Both the position numbers and the translations under genes were made by a program. The notes below the pieces were generated by a model. The model worked only from the letters and a program-made list of their open reading frames with translations. It had not been told where the DNA came from and did no database searches. Shown one piece after another: positions 38,870-51,330 of a stretch of DNA of 64,000 nucleotides. Within the stretch, counting starts at the first letter, position 1, and every line of letters begins with the position of its first letter. This stretch comes from Limnomonas spitsbergensis. Taxonomy: Eukaryota > Chlorophyta > Chlorophyceae > Chlamydomonadales. The DNA lies in assembly GCA_037349105.1 (NCBI GenBank), contig JAYJMM010000119.1:558001-622000 (forward strand), read 5' to 3'.

Positions 38870-41590
38870 GAAACAGATTAAATGATGTAGATCCAACCCA
38901 AAGAATCGTGCCCTGACCAAATTAATGACTCCGGGGTGGGCGAAAAGTCTTGAACCCAAGTCAAGGGCAGTCAGAGCTGACAAATCATTAGTCCAGAAGC
39001 TGCTAGTGCCTGTGAAGTTTTCTGAAGTTTTTACAGTCCAACAGAGCATCACACTTGATGCATAAGACATTGCCCGTAAACCGGTACAGGCACTTGATAC
39101 ACTAGAACAGAAAACGAAAACCAGTGACCCCCCTGGGCAAGCAACTAGCACACAACCACGAGAGTGGCGTGGGAATGAACCCCATAGTGCAGAAGATAAG
39201 CCCCAGCCATAAAACATGACGTGGGTGCAAAATAGTTCGATTGAGCACCGCCAAGAGAATTAGGGGGGAGACAGGAAATTTGGCAAAGTTTTGAGATGAT
39301 TCTCTCTTTTCATCATACACTGAAAGATAAAAGAACCAAATTTCTTCCAGAAGACATATGCAGAATCCGCTGCATTTCGTTTGCCCCACACTCCATTTGC
39401 GTACCGTTTCATGGCCTCATCCTCGTCCTCTAGGAAATTATGGAAAGTAAGGTTAAACTGAAAACGAAGGTCTGTATAGAACGGGCAGTAAATCAGGTGA
39501 AGCTCATCCTCCCGACATTTAAGATTGCAACATCTACAAATCTTCTCGCTACGAGGCACACAAGGTTTCTCAAAGCGCCCTGTCTCAACATTCAGCCAAT
39601 GCGACCCCATCCGATACCGGGCTACAGCGAAAATAATATTAGGCTTAATCAAATTGTACCAGAAAGTCTCCTTCATATCATGCTAAATTTGGAACCACTT
39701 AGAGAACGTAAACAATTTGAACCCCGAGCGTTCTGAGTCAGGAGTAGCACGTATTGACAGGGCCGTAAGTCAATCTCCCTGGAAATTTTTGAAAGCCACT
39801 GATCCCTAGCTAAATCCTGGCATCCATACCCAAAGGTTGAGGGATCAAACCCGCCACACGATCTTCTTCTCCCCCTGACTAAAGCGCCGGGTTCCATGTT
39901 CCTGCCCCCTCACATAGGAGGATGGCATGGCTGCACCATGGCCCAGGCTGTGCATGGTAGCTGGAATTGAGCTAGTCATTCCTTACCAGCCCCAGGTGGC
40001 CGAGCATTCAACAGGGCCCAGCTGGTATGCACTGCCTAGCTTAATTCACAATGACCTCAATATCCAAAGAGGTATTGGCTGAAGCAGTCAATAAATCAAT
40101 ACCCAGAGTCATCAATATCGTAGACAGAAAACCAGCCCAACAAAGTGAAGTGCCAGCCTTCGCCAAATCACAACTTCCCTACATAGACATTTTCACGAGG
40201 TCGTCGTCAGGCCTCAGATTAATTATATTTCAGAAACGCAGGGTCTGCTGAAAAAGACTTCAGATAAGGGGTTCACGGTGCAGTTCACTCATGAGAACAT
40301 ACTCGGCCGCAGACTTGCGAAGTCCCAGACTCTGCTTAAGGAAACCCTTGTGAATTACCTCCAAATCTCTAGAGAAACCAGTATATGTCAAGCCGACTCC
40401 TTTCGCAAGGAGACCTGGTCCCCAAATTTCACACCCATAAAACATAATAGGCTTCACCAAAGAGTCAAAAGATGACATTTAATGTGAACATTGTGTATGT
40501 CAAGCTCATGACATCTCCGGACCATGGCATACAAAGCTGCCCTCCCCTTGTTGACACAACGTCTACCTGCTCCCTTCATAACCTCTGCCTCATCAAATAA
40601 CATACCCAAGTAGATGAAAAAGGGCTTAATATCAAGAACGCTTCCGTCATAAGACAGAGATGCCAAATGACGGCAATATTTCTGGTTAAAAACAACTGCT
40701 TCAGATTTTTTTTTATTGACTGTCAAGGCATTGTGGTGACAAAAAAATATGGAGAGCATCAAGAAGTTTTTGCAAATCATCCGGCGATTCAGCGAATAAC
40801 ACCAGATCATCAGCATAAGGTAAAACTCTGGCCAAAGCATGTGAAAGACGGGCGCCAATATCAGGGCACTCACTTGCGACAAACTTCTTGAAACGGTCGA
40901 TAAACAGGCCAAACAATAGAGGGGACAGCGGGTCACCTTGTTAAACACCCATTAAGGAGGAGAAACTATCTCCCACTTTACCACCAACCCGTACACGGAT
41001 TTTACATCCTGATACATCGCCTTCAAACTTTATAAAATCCGGCCGTGCACGCCCATGCTCTGTAAACTCCGCCACAGTAAATCTCTGTCCATGCAGTCAT
41101 ATGCCTTCCTAAAATCAATGAAAGCAGCAAAACCCGTTTTTTCTCCGAATGGTATTTTTCAATAATGTGGTTAAGAATGAAAGCATTATCAGGTGTTCCC
41201 CGTCCATGCCGAAAACCTGCCTGGCCATTGGCTCTGAAACCCTGACTTTCTGCCCAAGAATCAAGACGCTGCAATAAGACGAGGGAATATAATCTGGACA
41301 GGGCAGTTCCAACGGCAATACCCCTATAATCGTCTTTGATTGCAGGACTGCCCTTTGGCTTGGGTACCGGAACGATGCTCCGATGCCCCACTCCTTAGGG
41401 TAACCGTCTGCCAAAACTCTATTGAACAAAAACGGAATTTGATGTGCCAAAACATACTGCCGCTTCTCTTGAGAAAAAGCTCCCCTGGGAGTCACAATAA
41501 CCGCGTGTTTCAAAAACTCCAACATGTCTGGTGGTCAGAGGTTATTATGCTCGGCTGAAAGAAAGTAACAGTTACTGGGGCCCCACACCT
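38870..41590 (-). pseudogene. Degenerate LINE with reverse transcriptase, interrupted by another insertion
   Basis: Reverse-strand pieces in several frames read as one RT. In order: IVPVPKPKGSPAIKDDYRGI and NGQAGFRHGRGTPDNAFIL (41391-41150), FAAFIDFRKAYD (about 41120), the QGDPLSPLLFGLFIDRF block and the catalytic YADDLVLFAESPDDL (40916-40713), thumb pieces to 40260, then after a gap a C-terminal RYRMGSHWLNVETG and zinc-finger-like CCNLKCREDELHLIYCP (39676-39260). At least three frameshifts and one TAA (at the V*QGDPLSP position) show it is dead. The AT-richer composition differs from the host genes and from the LINE at 23-24.8 kb, so it is another family. Confidence 0.85.
39829..40045 (+). 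mobile_element. LINE tail, family 2, nested in the decayed LINE
   Basis: Copy of the tail at 25545-25830 (GGTTGAGGGATCAAACCCGC, GGAGGATGGCATGGCTGCAC, GGTGGCCGAGCATTCAACAG, CCCAGCTGGTATGCACTGCC). It is inserted in the opposite orientation to the surrounding LINE, whose RT frame resumes on both sides. Confidence 0.7.
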
Positions 41591-42304
41591 CCCGGTGCAG
41601 GTCCTGGAAACACCTCATCAGCTAGCTGAGCAACTTTGCAGCCCTTTCCACGATCTTTGCATTTGCTCTAGCGGATGACTCAAACAATCCGAACTTTCTA
41701 TTCATTCTAGATACCGGGTAGAGATTGGTCGCAGTGGGCGCAGAATGGGGACGAAAAATGACTGCCTCTGCTTCTTCATTATAGATAGAGATTGGTCGCA
41801 ATGGGCGCAGAATGGGGAGGAAGCAGAGGGCGGAAACCCTGGGGGGGGGAAACCCTGGTGGTACCTGAAATATTTGATTTGTTTGGTTGATTTTCTCTTT
41901 GGTACCTGAAAAAATCGGTTGGTTGTAATGCTTGGTAATAATAATCAATGTAGAGACCATCAAAAAAACGATATCCGACCGATACTACGGTTGGCTGGCT
42001 TCTAGACATTTCAATTCAGTTGCAAACTCGAAAAATATTGCAAAGCATTCGTACGTGACAGGGACGCACTCAGGATGCAACAGAGGTTCAGATGACAGAT
42101 GTTGGATGCCCTCTTTGTTAAAAGCTTCGCTTCTTGTTCTGGCTCTCAGAACACAAAGGAAGGACTGCAAAATGTACAGTGCACTTAAAAATACACTAGG
42201 GTGCAACAAGAGGCTGTGACATGACAGGACACCCCTTTGTTTAGGATTTGATTTGTCACGACGCAGCTTATCTTTTGTTGACGAACATACTGTAACCAGA
42301 CTAA
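41591..42304. other. Region between the decayed LINE and the DeSI-like gene
   Basis: A 30-bp segment (TAGAGATTGGTCGCANTGGG CGCAGAATGG) is duplicated at 41721 and 41786. No gene was recognised; it may contain the degenerate 5' part of the LINE and the 3' UTR of the following gene. Confidence 0.4.
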
Positions 42305-44607
42305 TCATAGAAACTCAACATCCCCCCGCCGCAGATCCCCGTATGCCCTGCTGCTGAACTGAAGTGCCAGCAGGTCACTCGCCTAGTAGCTCCCCCAACA
42401 CCACACGACCATCCGTCGCCCTGCATTTGCTGCTGTCCAAGAGTAACTGCTCTATGCGCGCCCAAGGGCAAGTAAGCGAACACAGACGATGCCACTCAAG
42501 CTTTATCATCATAGATTCATACCCTTACATCATCCGCGCTCTGCCTGTCAAGCCTGTCTGCCCAGAGCCTGGATTCTTAGAGGGCTCTCCACCTACGTTA
42601 CATAGACAAAGGTTGGAGCGCTTCAGCACATCAACAGATGTCCCATCCACACATCCATGCGTGCTGCCTGTCACGCCTGGCTGCTGAAGGCTTGGACGTT
42701 GGGTGGTGCACTGGGCGTCCGATTTACCAGGTACTGGTTGGAGCGGTTGCCAGAGATGAGTGCCTGGCTCTCCTCCTCTGAAGCTGCAGGGTTAACACGG
42801 AAGCCAGAAATGAGGGCTTGGATCGCTTCAGCTTCAGAGGCTGCTGCTGTAGGGCCACAGAGCGACAGCCCAGACAGGAAAGAGGGTATCGGACTATTGC
42901 TTTCAGCATGCAGTGCTGGACATTTTGCATGCTAGCCTCTTTTCAAAGGCTGACCATCTGCTCCTAACATCCCAATTGTGAGAGAAACAAGCAGAGACTG
43001 GGTAGCATTGTATACAAGCCTTTCATACAGTATGGCAAGGGCCATGACAGACTGCAGACAACAGGCTCACAAGTATGAAACACATTGCTTGTGCACCAGC
43101 TGTCCGCTATGTGTCATGGCCTTTGCCATGCTGTGCAAAACGAGTGGCCTCTGGGAAAGCCTCAGTTGTCTCCTACAGTATCTGACTCACCGCCAGGGGA
43201 TACGGAGGGGGGCTGCAGCGAAGGCACCCAAGACACAGGCAGCAGGCAATGCAAGGAAACGGCGACGCCTGCCAGCCGATTGATCTGAAATAGGGGAGAA
43301 CAGCAGGCACAGCACAGGCCTCGCGTCAGAATGCTCTCACCAATATCTATCTAATAGTGCTCAGGTAAGGGCCCACGAGGCCACTTTTGGCCAGCAGCTG
43401 GGTAGCCGCCACTGGGCCCATGAAGTGAAAGGGACCGAACCTTGACCTGAGTATGACCAGTGGCCCAAGCACCAGGGTATGAGACACTCCAGGCCACAGC
43501 TTAGCTTCAGCGTTCTAAAATCACTACTGCTGCCAAACCTCCTACAGGGGGCGTATGAGGCCATCCCTTGGACACCCTGACACACAGTACAGTGGCCACT
43601 CGACCACTGGGGTCTGCACCAGACAAAGGCAGCGTTATGAGCAGCGAGGGTTGCTGCGCATGGCTCCGTTCACATAATGGTCTACGATAAAAAATCTGGG
43701 TACCGGTACTCTGGTATACCGGGACTTCAAATTTACATAGGATGCTTCCATGCTTCCATGCTTCCATGCATGGCTGCCTGCTGCTGCCAAATAGACACAA
43801 TCCGTCATTGACCGAGACATCTGGCACATAGAGCAAGGATGCAGTAGTGAGGTGCGCATGCATGGAACTAAGTCATGCATGGGTCAATGAATGAAATCTT
43901 AAGTAGGCTCGCCGGATCCTAGATGCATCAGCATAGCAAACTAAAGATCATGCAGGCCATGTATGCATGGCTTCAGTATCATATCAACCACTTGACAAGG
44001 ATGTGCTGACCCACTAGCACATGGCTGATCCGAGTTGGAAAGTGGTAGCAATTGAACTTTTGCAGGTTGTGTGACATAGTGTAGCCCATGCATGCATGTT
44101 TCTGCGTCTTTTGCAGTGCCTCACCCAGTAAGGGACGCGCTTTCCCACAAGCGCATAGCAGAGTTCAGATGCAAAGTGGTTGCAATTGCGCTGAAGCAGG
44201 TGGTACCGGTTGCCCTTGAAGTCGGAGCCCATTTTCTGCACCAGCTGCAGCACCTCATTCTGGGTCAGGTCGGTGTCGCCCATGTGAACAGATTCACGGA
44301 AGACTACAGCGCCTGGGGGATCCCTTGGCGCTGTCGCGAAAATGCCAGAGCATTCGTAGTCATGACCTTTTCGAATAGAGCGGAGCAAGTGTCAGCGCTG
44401 GTGACGTATTTCCCGGCTAGTTCGAATATTGAGCTATTGATGCTTCTCTTGCATGTTCTTACCCCCAAACGCATATTCTACTCCATAAACCTCGATCCCA
44501 GCGTGGAAGACGCCCACTCCGCACCAATAAGTGTAAGCGTTAGTGTCAGGCGTAAGATCGTAGACATTTATGAAAACGGAATTCTCTAACTTCTGATGTG
44601 CTTGCAT
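42305..44607 (-). CDS. PPPDE-family cysteine isopeptidase (DeSI-like)
   Basis: Member of the PPPDE superfamily (deSUMOylating/deubiquitinating isopeptidases, DeSI-2 type), a cytosolic or nuclear thiol protease with a His-Cys dyad. Exons in transcript order: 44607-44463 (ATG at 44607), 44366-44125, 43284-43191, 42846-42728 and 42358-42305 (TGA). Phases agree and give 217 residues. Exon 1 holds VFINVYDLTPDTNAYTYWCG and the catalytic His in GVFHAGIEVYGVEYAFGG. Exon 2 has HDYECSGIFATAPRDPPGAV, VHMGDTDLTQNEV and the catalytic Cys in YHLLQRNCNHFASELC, then GKRVPYW. Exon 3 continues INRLAG. The last two exons (acidic Ser/Glu-rich tail ending GDVEFL) rest only on phase and splice signals and are less sure. 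Confidence 0.9.
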
Positions 44608-46239
44608 TGCAGCGGACCACCCAGACACGTGCTAGCGTCCTAGCCTGGCTGCATTTAGATGGATTTCAGGTGTAAGTTAAATTGACTGATGACACATCAT
44701 GAACATACGGAGGCAAACACAACTGAACTTGGCCAACAAATACTTGCCGTACGGCAACTTGGTTTTGGGCTGTTGGAAACAGGGTCCTCAGCAGGCCAGG
44801 GGTCCCCAGGTTGGGAAATGGAAAGGTGGCAGGTCCACCGAGATCAGATGATCCAGAGACAATATTAGTTGTCCCTGGGTCAAACTTCATCATGATCAGA
44901 ATACAGACAAAACTCAGCCCTTACACACTCCTCTAGTCCTCTCCTTGCCCTCCTTTGCATGAGGAAAATGGCTGAAAACAGCTGATGGCTTGATGAGGGA
45001 TGAAGTGAAGCCACGTTTTAAAACGAGGTTAGCTTTATTTTATGCTTCACTGTGTATGCTCAGTTACAAAGAGAAGGCTTTGCACGCAAGGCATGCGTCC
45101 TGCATGTGAAAGATCTGTATCAGAAACAAGATCATCACTTTGTTACGTGAGCATTAAGCCGGCAGGCAAAGCGAGACATCCATAATCTGCAGTCAATTCT
45201 CAGCTGACAACAAAGGACAACAAAGCGACACTGCGCCCCTGATGACATCATGAGCGTAGGGTCAACCCTGCTGGTTACTACCGGTAGTCAGGTACGGTTG
45301 TGGATGAGCAATACGGGTAGTACCGTAGTCACGGATGTATTTCGTTGTTTTGATCGTTGTTCAGGGAGGAACGAAATCAATTGTGAAAATGTTTTTGCCT
45401 GGAATTTTTCATGTTAGGGGGCAACGATCAAAACAATCGCCGAAACAGCGACTTTTTAAGCATAACATTAAAACAACGAACTTCGAAAACAACAAACACG
45501 TCCGTGACTACGGTATGTTAACCATGCCTACCAGTACACTCTCAAACCACTCAACAGGAAGTGTCAATACAAAGTCCATCCACCTGCAGCTAAGCATGAT
45601 GCCTGGGTACCGAGGATTTGGATGTACCCGTGGTCGCGGACGTGTTTCAATGTTATGACAGTTCTCGAAAGAGCAACGAAATCAAGTGTGAGGTGTTTTT
45701 AACTGCATTTCTTCTCTCGGAGGCAAAAAATCATGCAAATCGGACAAAGGTGCAATTTCTGAAGCAGCAACTGAACCTGATAACATTGAAATACGTCTTG
45801 AGACTACAGCCTACCGCTATCCTGCCAGAACTTATTATGAAGCAATTATTCTGAAAGTGCTTTATAAGAAAATCACAACCCGCACTGGGACTAAAGAAGT
45901 CCTGGTTGTGGCCCTGCACACTGTCGCATATTACAATGCAGCTTGATGACTTGCCCTGCCCAACCTGGCCTCCATGTACTCCGACTCCTCCGCAGATAAT
46001 TAGTTCGTACGTCAAATTATTTTGTGAAAAAACCCAGAAACATGTGGACCTGCTGGTCATGAACTTGCTTCATTGCGCTGGCAACTGTGGTGCACTAACG
46101 TCTATCTAGGGGGGGCATTGGCAAATACCATCCAGGGGTGACCCAGCACATCTTCTCTGAAGCTCGAGGGTGTCTAGGATGTCTCCGGTGCTGTAGCACC
46201 AAGTCATCAGAGCTGGTGCACATGCCGCCTTGTTCGTCA
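44608..46239. other. Intergenic region with one MITE
   Basis: Contains the MITE at 45323-45513. Besides that, short open frames of no recognisable family. It includes the presumed promoter of the DeSI-like gene and the 3' UTR of the ankyrin gene. Confidence 0.45.
45323..45513. mobile_element. 191-bp MITE with terminal inverted repeats and TA target duplication
   Basis: The ends are CCGTAGTCACGGATGTATTT and, reversed from the right end, CCGTAGTCACGGACGTGTTT, with similarity running about 30 bases inward. TA flanks both ends (45321-45322 and 45514-45515). The inside is AT-rich and non-coding. This matches a Tc1/mariner-type (Stowaway-like) non-autonomous element. Confidence 0.8.
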
Positions 46240-49200
46240 TCACTCTTCGAATGAGGACAGAAGCTCCATGCATTCTACATTGTTCTTGATCATTGCCCAA
46301 CAGAGAGGCGTGTAACCATACTGCGAAGGTAGAGGAAGCATGCGCTTGTAGTGGGTAGATAGCTAGATATTGAGGCCATTACCACTTGTGAGGCTTAGGG
46401 TGGAGCTGTAGAGCGTGTTAACGTGGACATGCAGGCAGCCATTGTATCCTGGATGCCATGCGACAGTTCCAAGGTGGAAAAAACATGATGGGCAGGGCAG
46501 ACTCAGTAGAAGAGAAACATGCCTGGGTTGGGTAGCCCTCCAGGATGTGGGATTTACGGTTAACAATGAGAGCTAAACATGCATGCAAGGTCCATACGCC
46601 GGGAGATTTGAATCTCGGGGTCGTTTTAGGCAGGTAGATAGGGTGCTGTCAAGGAGGGCTGCAAGCAGCCACTTATCTATTATTGCCCTGAAAGCTCACA
46701 CCTATGCGCTCATGCCAGGTCAATGCTTTGCCCCACACCCCTTCAAGGACAGACTCACAATATCCACAATATCTGTCTTTGCCCCCCTGTTGATCAGGAG
46801 CTCTGCGCAGTTGACGTGTCCATGGAAAACAGCCCAGTGCAGGGCAGTCTGACAGCCCTGTTACGTCGGTCGGCATAAACAAGTAAGCAAAGCAGCAAGT
46901 AAGTCGCACAGCATATTCTGCACGCAAGCAAGGCAACAAGTGAGCAACACAAGCTTCTGAACATTTTTCTCTGTTTTAGGCCATAAGGTTTTCACTCTGG
47001 AAATAATTGCGAGCCCTAATGTATGGTGGTTGTAGTGTGGTGGTTGCAATATTTGAAAATGGGGACTTTGTCTATAATACTTTGCTAGACTTTGAGCAGA
47101 GCTGGGCAAGTAACATAGGCTTTCAAGGGTGCCCTTGCTTTGTTTCGTAATTGCTATGTCTCAGGGTCGCAAGGTTGGGCAGCCCTACTCGCAATACGCT
47201 CAATCCAAATCAAGGAAAGTAAAGCAAGAGACTAATTGCCTGCTTATCAGAGTGCCAGGCAAAGTGCCTTAAGGCCTGATGCCGGAACTTTACCTCGTCA
47301 ATGATGTCTGGACATGCTCCGCTGTCCAACAGAGCTGAGATGCATTCCTCCTTGCCTTTAGTAGCAGCCCAGATTAGCGGTGTGCGAAGGTACTGCGTAC
47401 AGTCAGGGGGCGGGTGCGTTTCGTTTCATGGAACTGTTTGTCCATGCAGCCAAAGGGACACGTTTAGATCAGTTACCCCCCCCCCCCCTTACGATCCCTT
47501 CCACATTATGGATGCACATGCTGGACCTAGACAGTGTCCTCACTGGGATATGGATTGTTAGCTCAGCAGAGATTTTTTTTCAATGTTCGTTCTGTCAGAT
47601 TTTCATCAATGTCTCGATATTTTGCGTCACTTCTTTTGCAAGCACTCTCTCATCCTGTGTTTTAGCTCAGATCCCGTGTGCCTCACCACATCTCTGATGT
47701 TGGGGTTGGATTTATGTTTCAGCAGCTGGGCCACGCTGGTTGCGTGGCCGTTGATGGCCGCCACGTGCAAAGGTGTCCGACCATCCTGCAGAGGGTGAGA
47801 GGGCACAGTACTAAAGGACCTAATAGTTGATTGGATCCCAGTCATGGTGTAGTGTCTGTGGAAGCTGTCAACCAGACCCTGCCTTGCCCCATGCAGTCAA
47901 GGTCCTACCCAGTCAAGTGGACTGTGACGCATGTGAATCTAAGACTGAGAACCTGGTTCAATCAGTCCAATCAAGTGCAGGTCGAAAGCCGATGCTGCTG
48001 ATGCCCAGTGATGCGGCAACACACTGACAGACACCAGGGATAATTTTAGTGTGATCCAGACCACCTTTGGCGGGCCGCCAGGCTGCCACCCGAGGAACCT
48101 ATGGGGACCAAAGGAAAAAAACTACGCCCTGTTTGGGCATGGAGGTTAAGAAAACAGCGCGTCTTGGGGCCCAATGGGGACCAAACCTTGACTGGCTTAC
48201 GGCCAATGGACCAAGTAGCTGGGCTTGCTATAAAACAGCAACCCCGGCCATGAGCCCATGATGTAGCAGAACCGTAGCTCTAGCGCATTCAGATACGCAT
48301 TGCCTGAGTGGGAATGAAAGCTCGATTTGCAATTTCTGGTCATCGGTTTTGTTATTTGAAGCTATCAATATGCTGATTCATGACCAGTCAGTGAGAACCC
48401 TTAATCTTCTCTCATAACCTGGAGAAGGCGAAGAAGGAAGGGAGATAATGTATATATTTTTGCTCCAGCCAATCATTGTAGCCAGGATGGCAGGGGTGCG
48501 CAGATGGCCATGGCTTAACTTGTTCCGATTCCAAGTCCCTGGTGACAGAGTGGCCTGGACCACTGTCTTGCAGCGTTTATTTTCCGGCTATCAGTCCACC
48601 TTTTGCAGGCCATAAAGCGACCGCCATAGGCCCAGCGAAGGCCCAGCGTTGATTGGCCTTAAGCCGGCGGCCCACGCAGTATAGCAAGCCTTGCAAGAGG
48701 CCTCCGGCTGGAGGCTGGGTTCTAGCCAAAATGTCGCAGAAAAAGAAACATCACTGTGCTGCTAGAAAAACGTATGGCGTTACGGTGCACCTCTGGGCCG
48801 TGCTAAAAGGACTCAGAAAATTGTGGATCATCCAGTCAGGAGATGGGAGAGCCCAGGAGAGAGCGTCGGTATCTCCAGGCAGACGAATTCCTGTGGAATA
48901 AACCTGTTTAGCGCTTACAGCCCTGCCCTACCTTGTCCAAAATGTCCACCTTGGCACCGTTCTTTAGGAGCAGCCAAATGCACTCATGTTGCCCAAGCTG
49001 TGCTGCTCTGTGCATGGGCGGATCACAAGTCTGAGAGGGAAACAAAGAAGGGGGCAAATTTGAGGAGGTAGTGGGACTCAGGAATGGTGACACGGATTTC
49101 AAAATTGGATGTTCAGTTTCCTGCCGACATGTGGGATCCAGTGGGATCTAGAGACTGGATCTAGGGATGGATCTAGGCCCCATGAAGGGTTTTAACATCC

Positions 49201-49478
49201 CTATAAGTGCGTGGGCACATGGAAGGGTAATCTTTCAGCACCCTTATTAGGGTATGGGAACTAGGTACGATGGGCTAAGCGCATTGCCACTGTGTAATGT
49301 GCCTCACCTCCAGGCTGCACCTGCAGTGCTTCACTTCCCCATGGACATTCAGCTCATGCCCAATGCTGTCATGTCCACCCTTTCCAATTGAAGAATACAG
49401 GGCGTTGTGGTACACACCCTCGACCCTCTTGCCAGGAATCGCATCATTGCCGGAGGTCCACTCTGGCGATCCTCGGCT
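46240..49478 (-). CDS. Ankyrin-repeat protein, one repeat per exon (5' end missing)
   Basis: Protein-interaction scaffold of unknown partner. Exons in transcript order: 49478-49308 (57 codons, non-repeat), 49030-48932, 47785-47687, 47392-47294, 46857-46759 and 46320-46240 (TGA). The four middle exons are each exactly 99 nt, phase 0, and each encodes one 33-residue ankyrin repeat: DPPMHRAAQLGQHECIWLLL, DGRTPLHVAAINGHATSVAQ, RTPLIWAATKGKEECISALL and QTALHWAVFHGHVNCAELLI. The last exon is a shortened repeat, YGYTPLCWAMIKNNVECMEL, ending SFEE. The 5' exon or exons are not identified: the first listed exon opens at an acceptor after a TGA in frame. A candidate initiator exon (MSRYIDWDGRVLLK, 50385-50343) has an incompatible phase unless another exon intervenes. 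Confidence 0.88.
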
Positions 49479-49600
49479 CTGCGCAACAACAGCAGGTGCC
49501 GGACAAGCAGCCAATCAGCCATGATCATTCAAGATTTTGTCATGTATCGGTACAATATGTCTCATGTAAGGTAAGTACCTTCCTTGCAAGTCAATGACTG

Positions 49601-49640
49601 ACGTCACATCTCTGGGCCCTCGTCAAAAAAGCTCTGTTGT
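49601..49640 (-). mobile_element. LINE 3' tail relic, family 1
   Basis: GACGTCACATCTCTGGGCCC TCGTC followed by an A-run: a diverged reverse complement of the family 1 terminus. A weaker relic of the same kind is at about 48775-48815 inside an ankyrin-gene intron. Confidence 0.5.
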
Positions 49641-50596
49641 GTTCTGCGGCATCCAACTTTCTTGTTGGAACTTTCAGTTGAAAATAAACAAAAGGAAAAG
49701 ACCCATCATGTACTGCATCGGGTATGCCTTTTTTAAATGAATTAGTTAGCCTGCAGGAAACTCTTTAATATAGTACTCCCGCCGCAATCAGTCCCTCCGC
49801 CGCCTGTCAGTCTGAAATTGCTTGCTTCATTCTGCATTCATTTCTGGCTTTCTGCTGCCTACCCTTCGCCCCCAGTGGCATGTATGATCCTCGATTTCCT
49901 ATGTACCGCAGCTGCTCCTCTGCAACAGTGCAACGTAACTGCATGTTGGATTGGGCTGTACTGGTATGCTTATCTGAGTGACTGACAGGGACAGACAGGC
50001 TGACAGATAGAGGACGGTACGGGTGTCAGCAGCTTCCGGGCGGAAGCTCGAGAACAACTGCATTGGCTTGCAAATAGCAATCAACTGACCTGACCGCAGC
50101 AAGAAGCGCCCATGATTTTCGTATCCTCGCTCGGGCAAGATGAATGTCGGTCTTGGCTTCGTCAGATAAGACTGCTGGCTGTCCTTTCCGTCGTCGGTCT
50201 GACTGATTGATGACGTGCCACTTACTCGCTGTTGCTCCCTCTATCTGCTGAGGTTGCCAAAAAAGCCACACGATGACACGGCGAAGCTTGAGACAGCAGG
50301 TCAATAACAAGGAAAGCCAACGCGGTGGAACAGGCATCTCACCTTTTAATAGCACTCGTCCATCCCAATCGATGTAACGTGACATGACATGTCGGGACCG
50401 CCGATCGACCGACGACCGTCCACAGAGCCAATGTCGTAATCAGGGGGGCATCAGTGGCAGACGGGGTCCCGTTGAGACGCGACAGCCCTCATTTTCCATC
50501 CGCAGAAAATTTCAAACGGCGCGTGCGTGTATTGTACTGGTCCCCCCCCTGGCCTGGCCTGGTGCCTCATGTGTCTGGTACGCAACAGTCATGTCT

Positions 50597-50735
50597 AAAT
50601 CGTTACGCCTCTGGGCCCTGCTCAAAAAGGCTCGGCCGCGTGGGCGCCTAAAGGGTTGGCGCCTTAAGAATTGAGAGGAGAGAACGACACAAATCCAAGG
50701 GAGCAGGAAAGAAAGAGGAAAAGTGGGAAATAAAG
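50597..50735 (-). mobile_element. LINE 3' tail, family 1
   Basis: ATCGTTACGCCTCTGGGCCC TGCTC, AAAAAGG, CTCGGCCGCGTGGGCGCCTA, then a purine-rich stretch (reverse of the T/C-rich 3' UTR) to about 50735. Confidence 0.75.
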
Positions 50736-51224
50736 TGTCATGTACTTAGATGGCAGTGTACTGTGCCACTGTGACATGTTCCACTCAGTAGGCCCTTCTA
50801 CTTGGATCACTAATTCAATCAAGGTGTTTCGGTTCCCCTTGGCCCTGGCCAGTGAGTGGCCTGCAGTGGTGCTCGCAAAGATAACCAACGGTCTCCTTCA
50901 CGCCCTTCACCCTCACACGCCCATGCAGTGCGGAGCTTCAATTTTCTGTTTTTTTTTCTTTCTTGCCAAGCAATTTGTAGTTGGGGGCTTGATGCATATC
51001 ATGGGATGGCATTACATGGCTAACTATAGCCCTTCTAATCTTCTTTCAAGAAGACAACCATGCTGTGGACTACTGCACTGTTGAATAAGCATGATTCTCA
51101 TTACGCATTCGACAAACCTCGACCAACACCTTATCACCTTACCATGAGCATTCATGATGCAAACAAATCATATTTCTTGACCTTTCTGACAGTTTCCGCT
51201 GTTGGTCCTATTATGTAAACTAGT

Positions 51225-51330
51225 ACAGTGCCCGCGGGGCTTTGCCCCCTCGAAGAGCATGTTCGGAATGGTGCATACCCGCTGGGCATTGCTGAACGCT
51301 CGGCCGCGTGGGGCATTATATAGATATGTA
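51225..51330 (-). mobile_element. LINE tail, family 2, with an adjoining GC hairpin
   Basis: The reverse complement reads CCCCACGCGGCCGAGCGTTC AGCAATGCCCAGCGGGTATG CACC, the family 2 terminus. It is followed (at 51231-51246 on +) by GCCCGCGGGGCTTTGCCCCC, which can fold as GGGGC-TTT-GCCCC. Confidence 0.55.
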
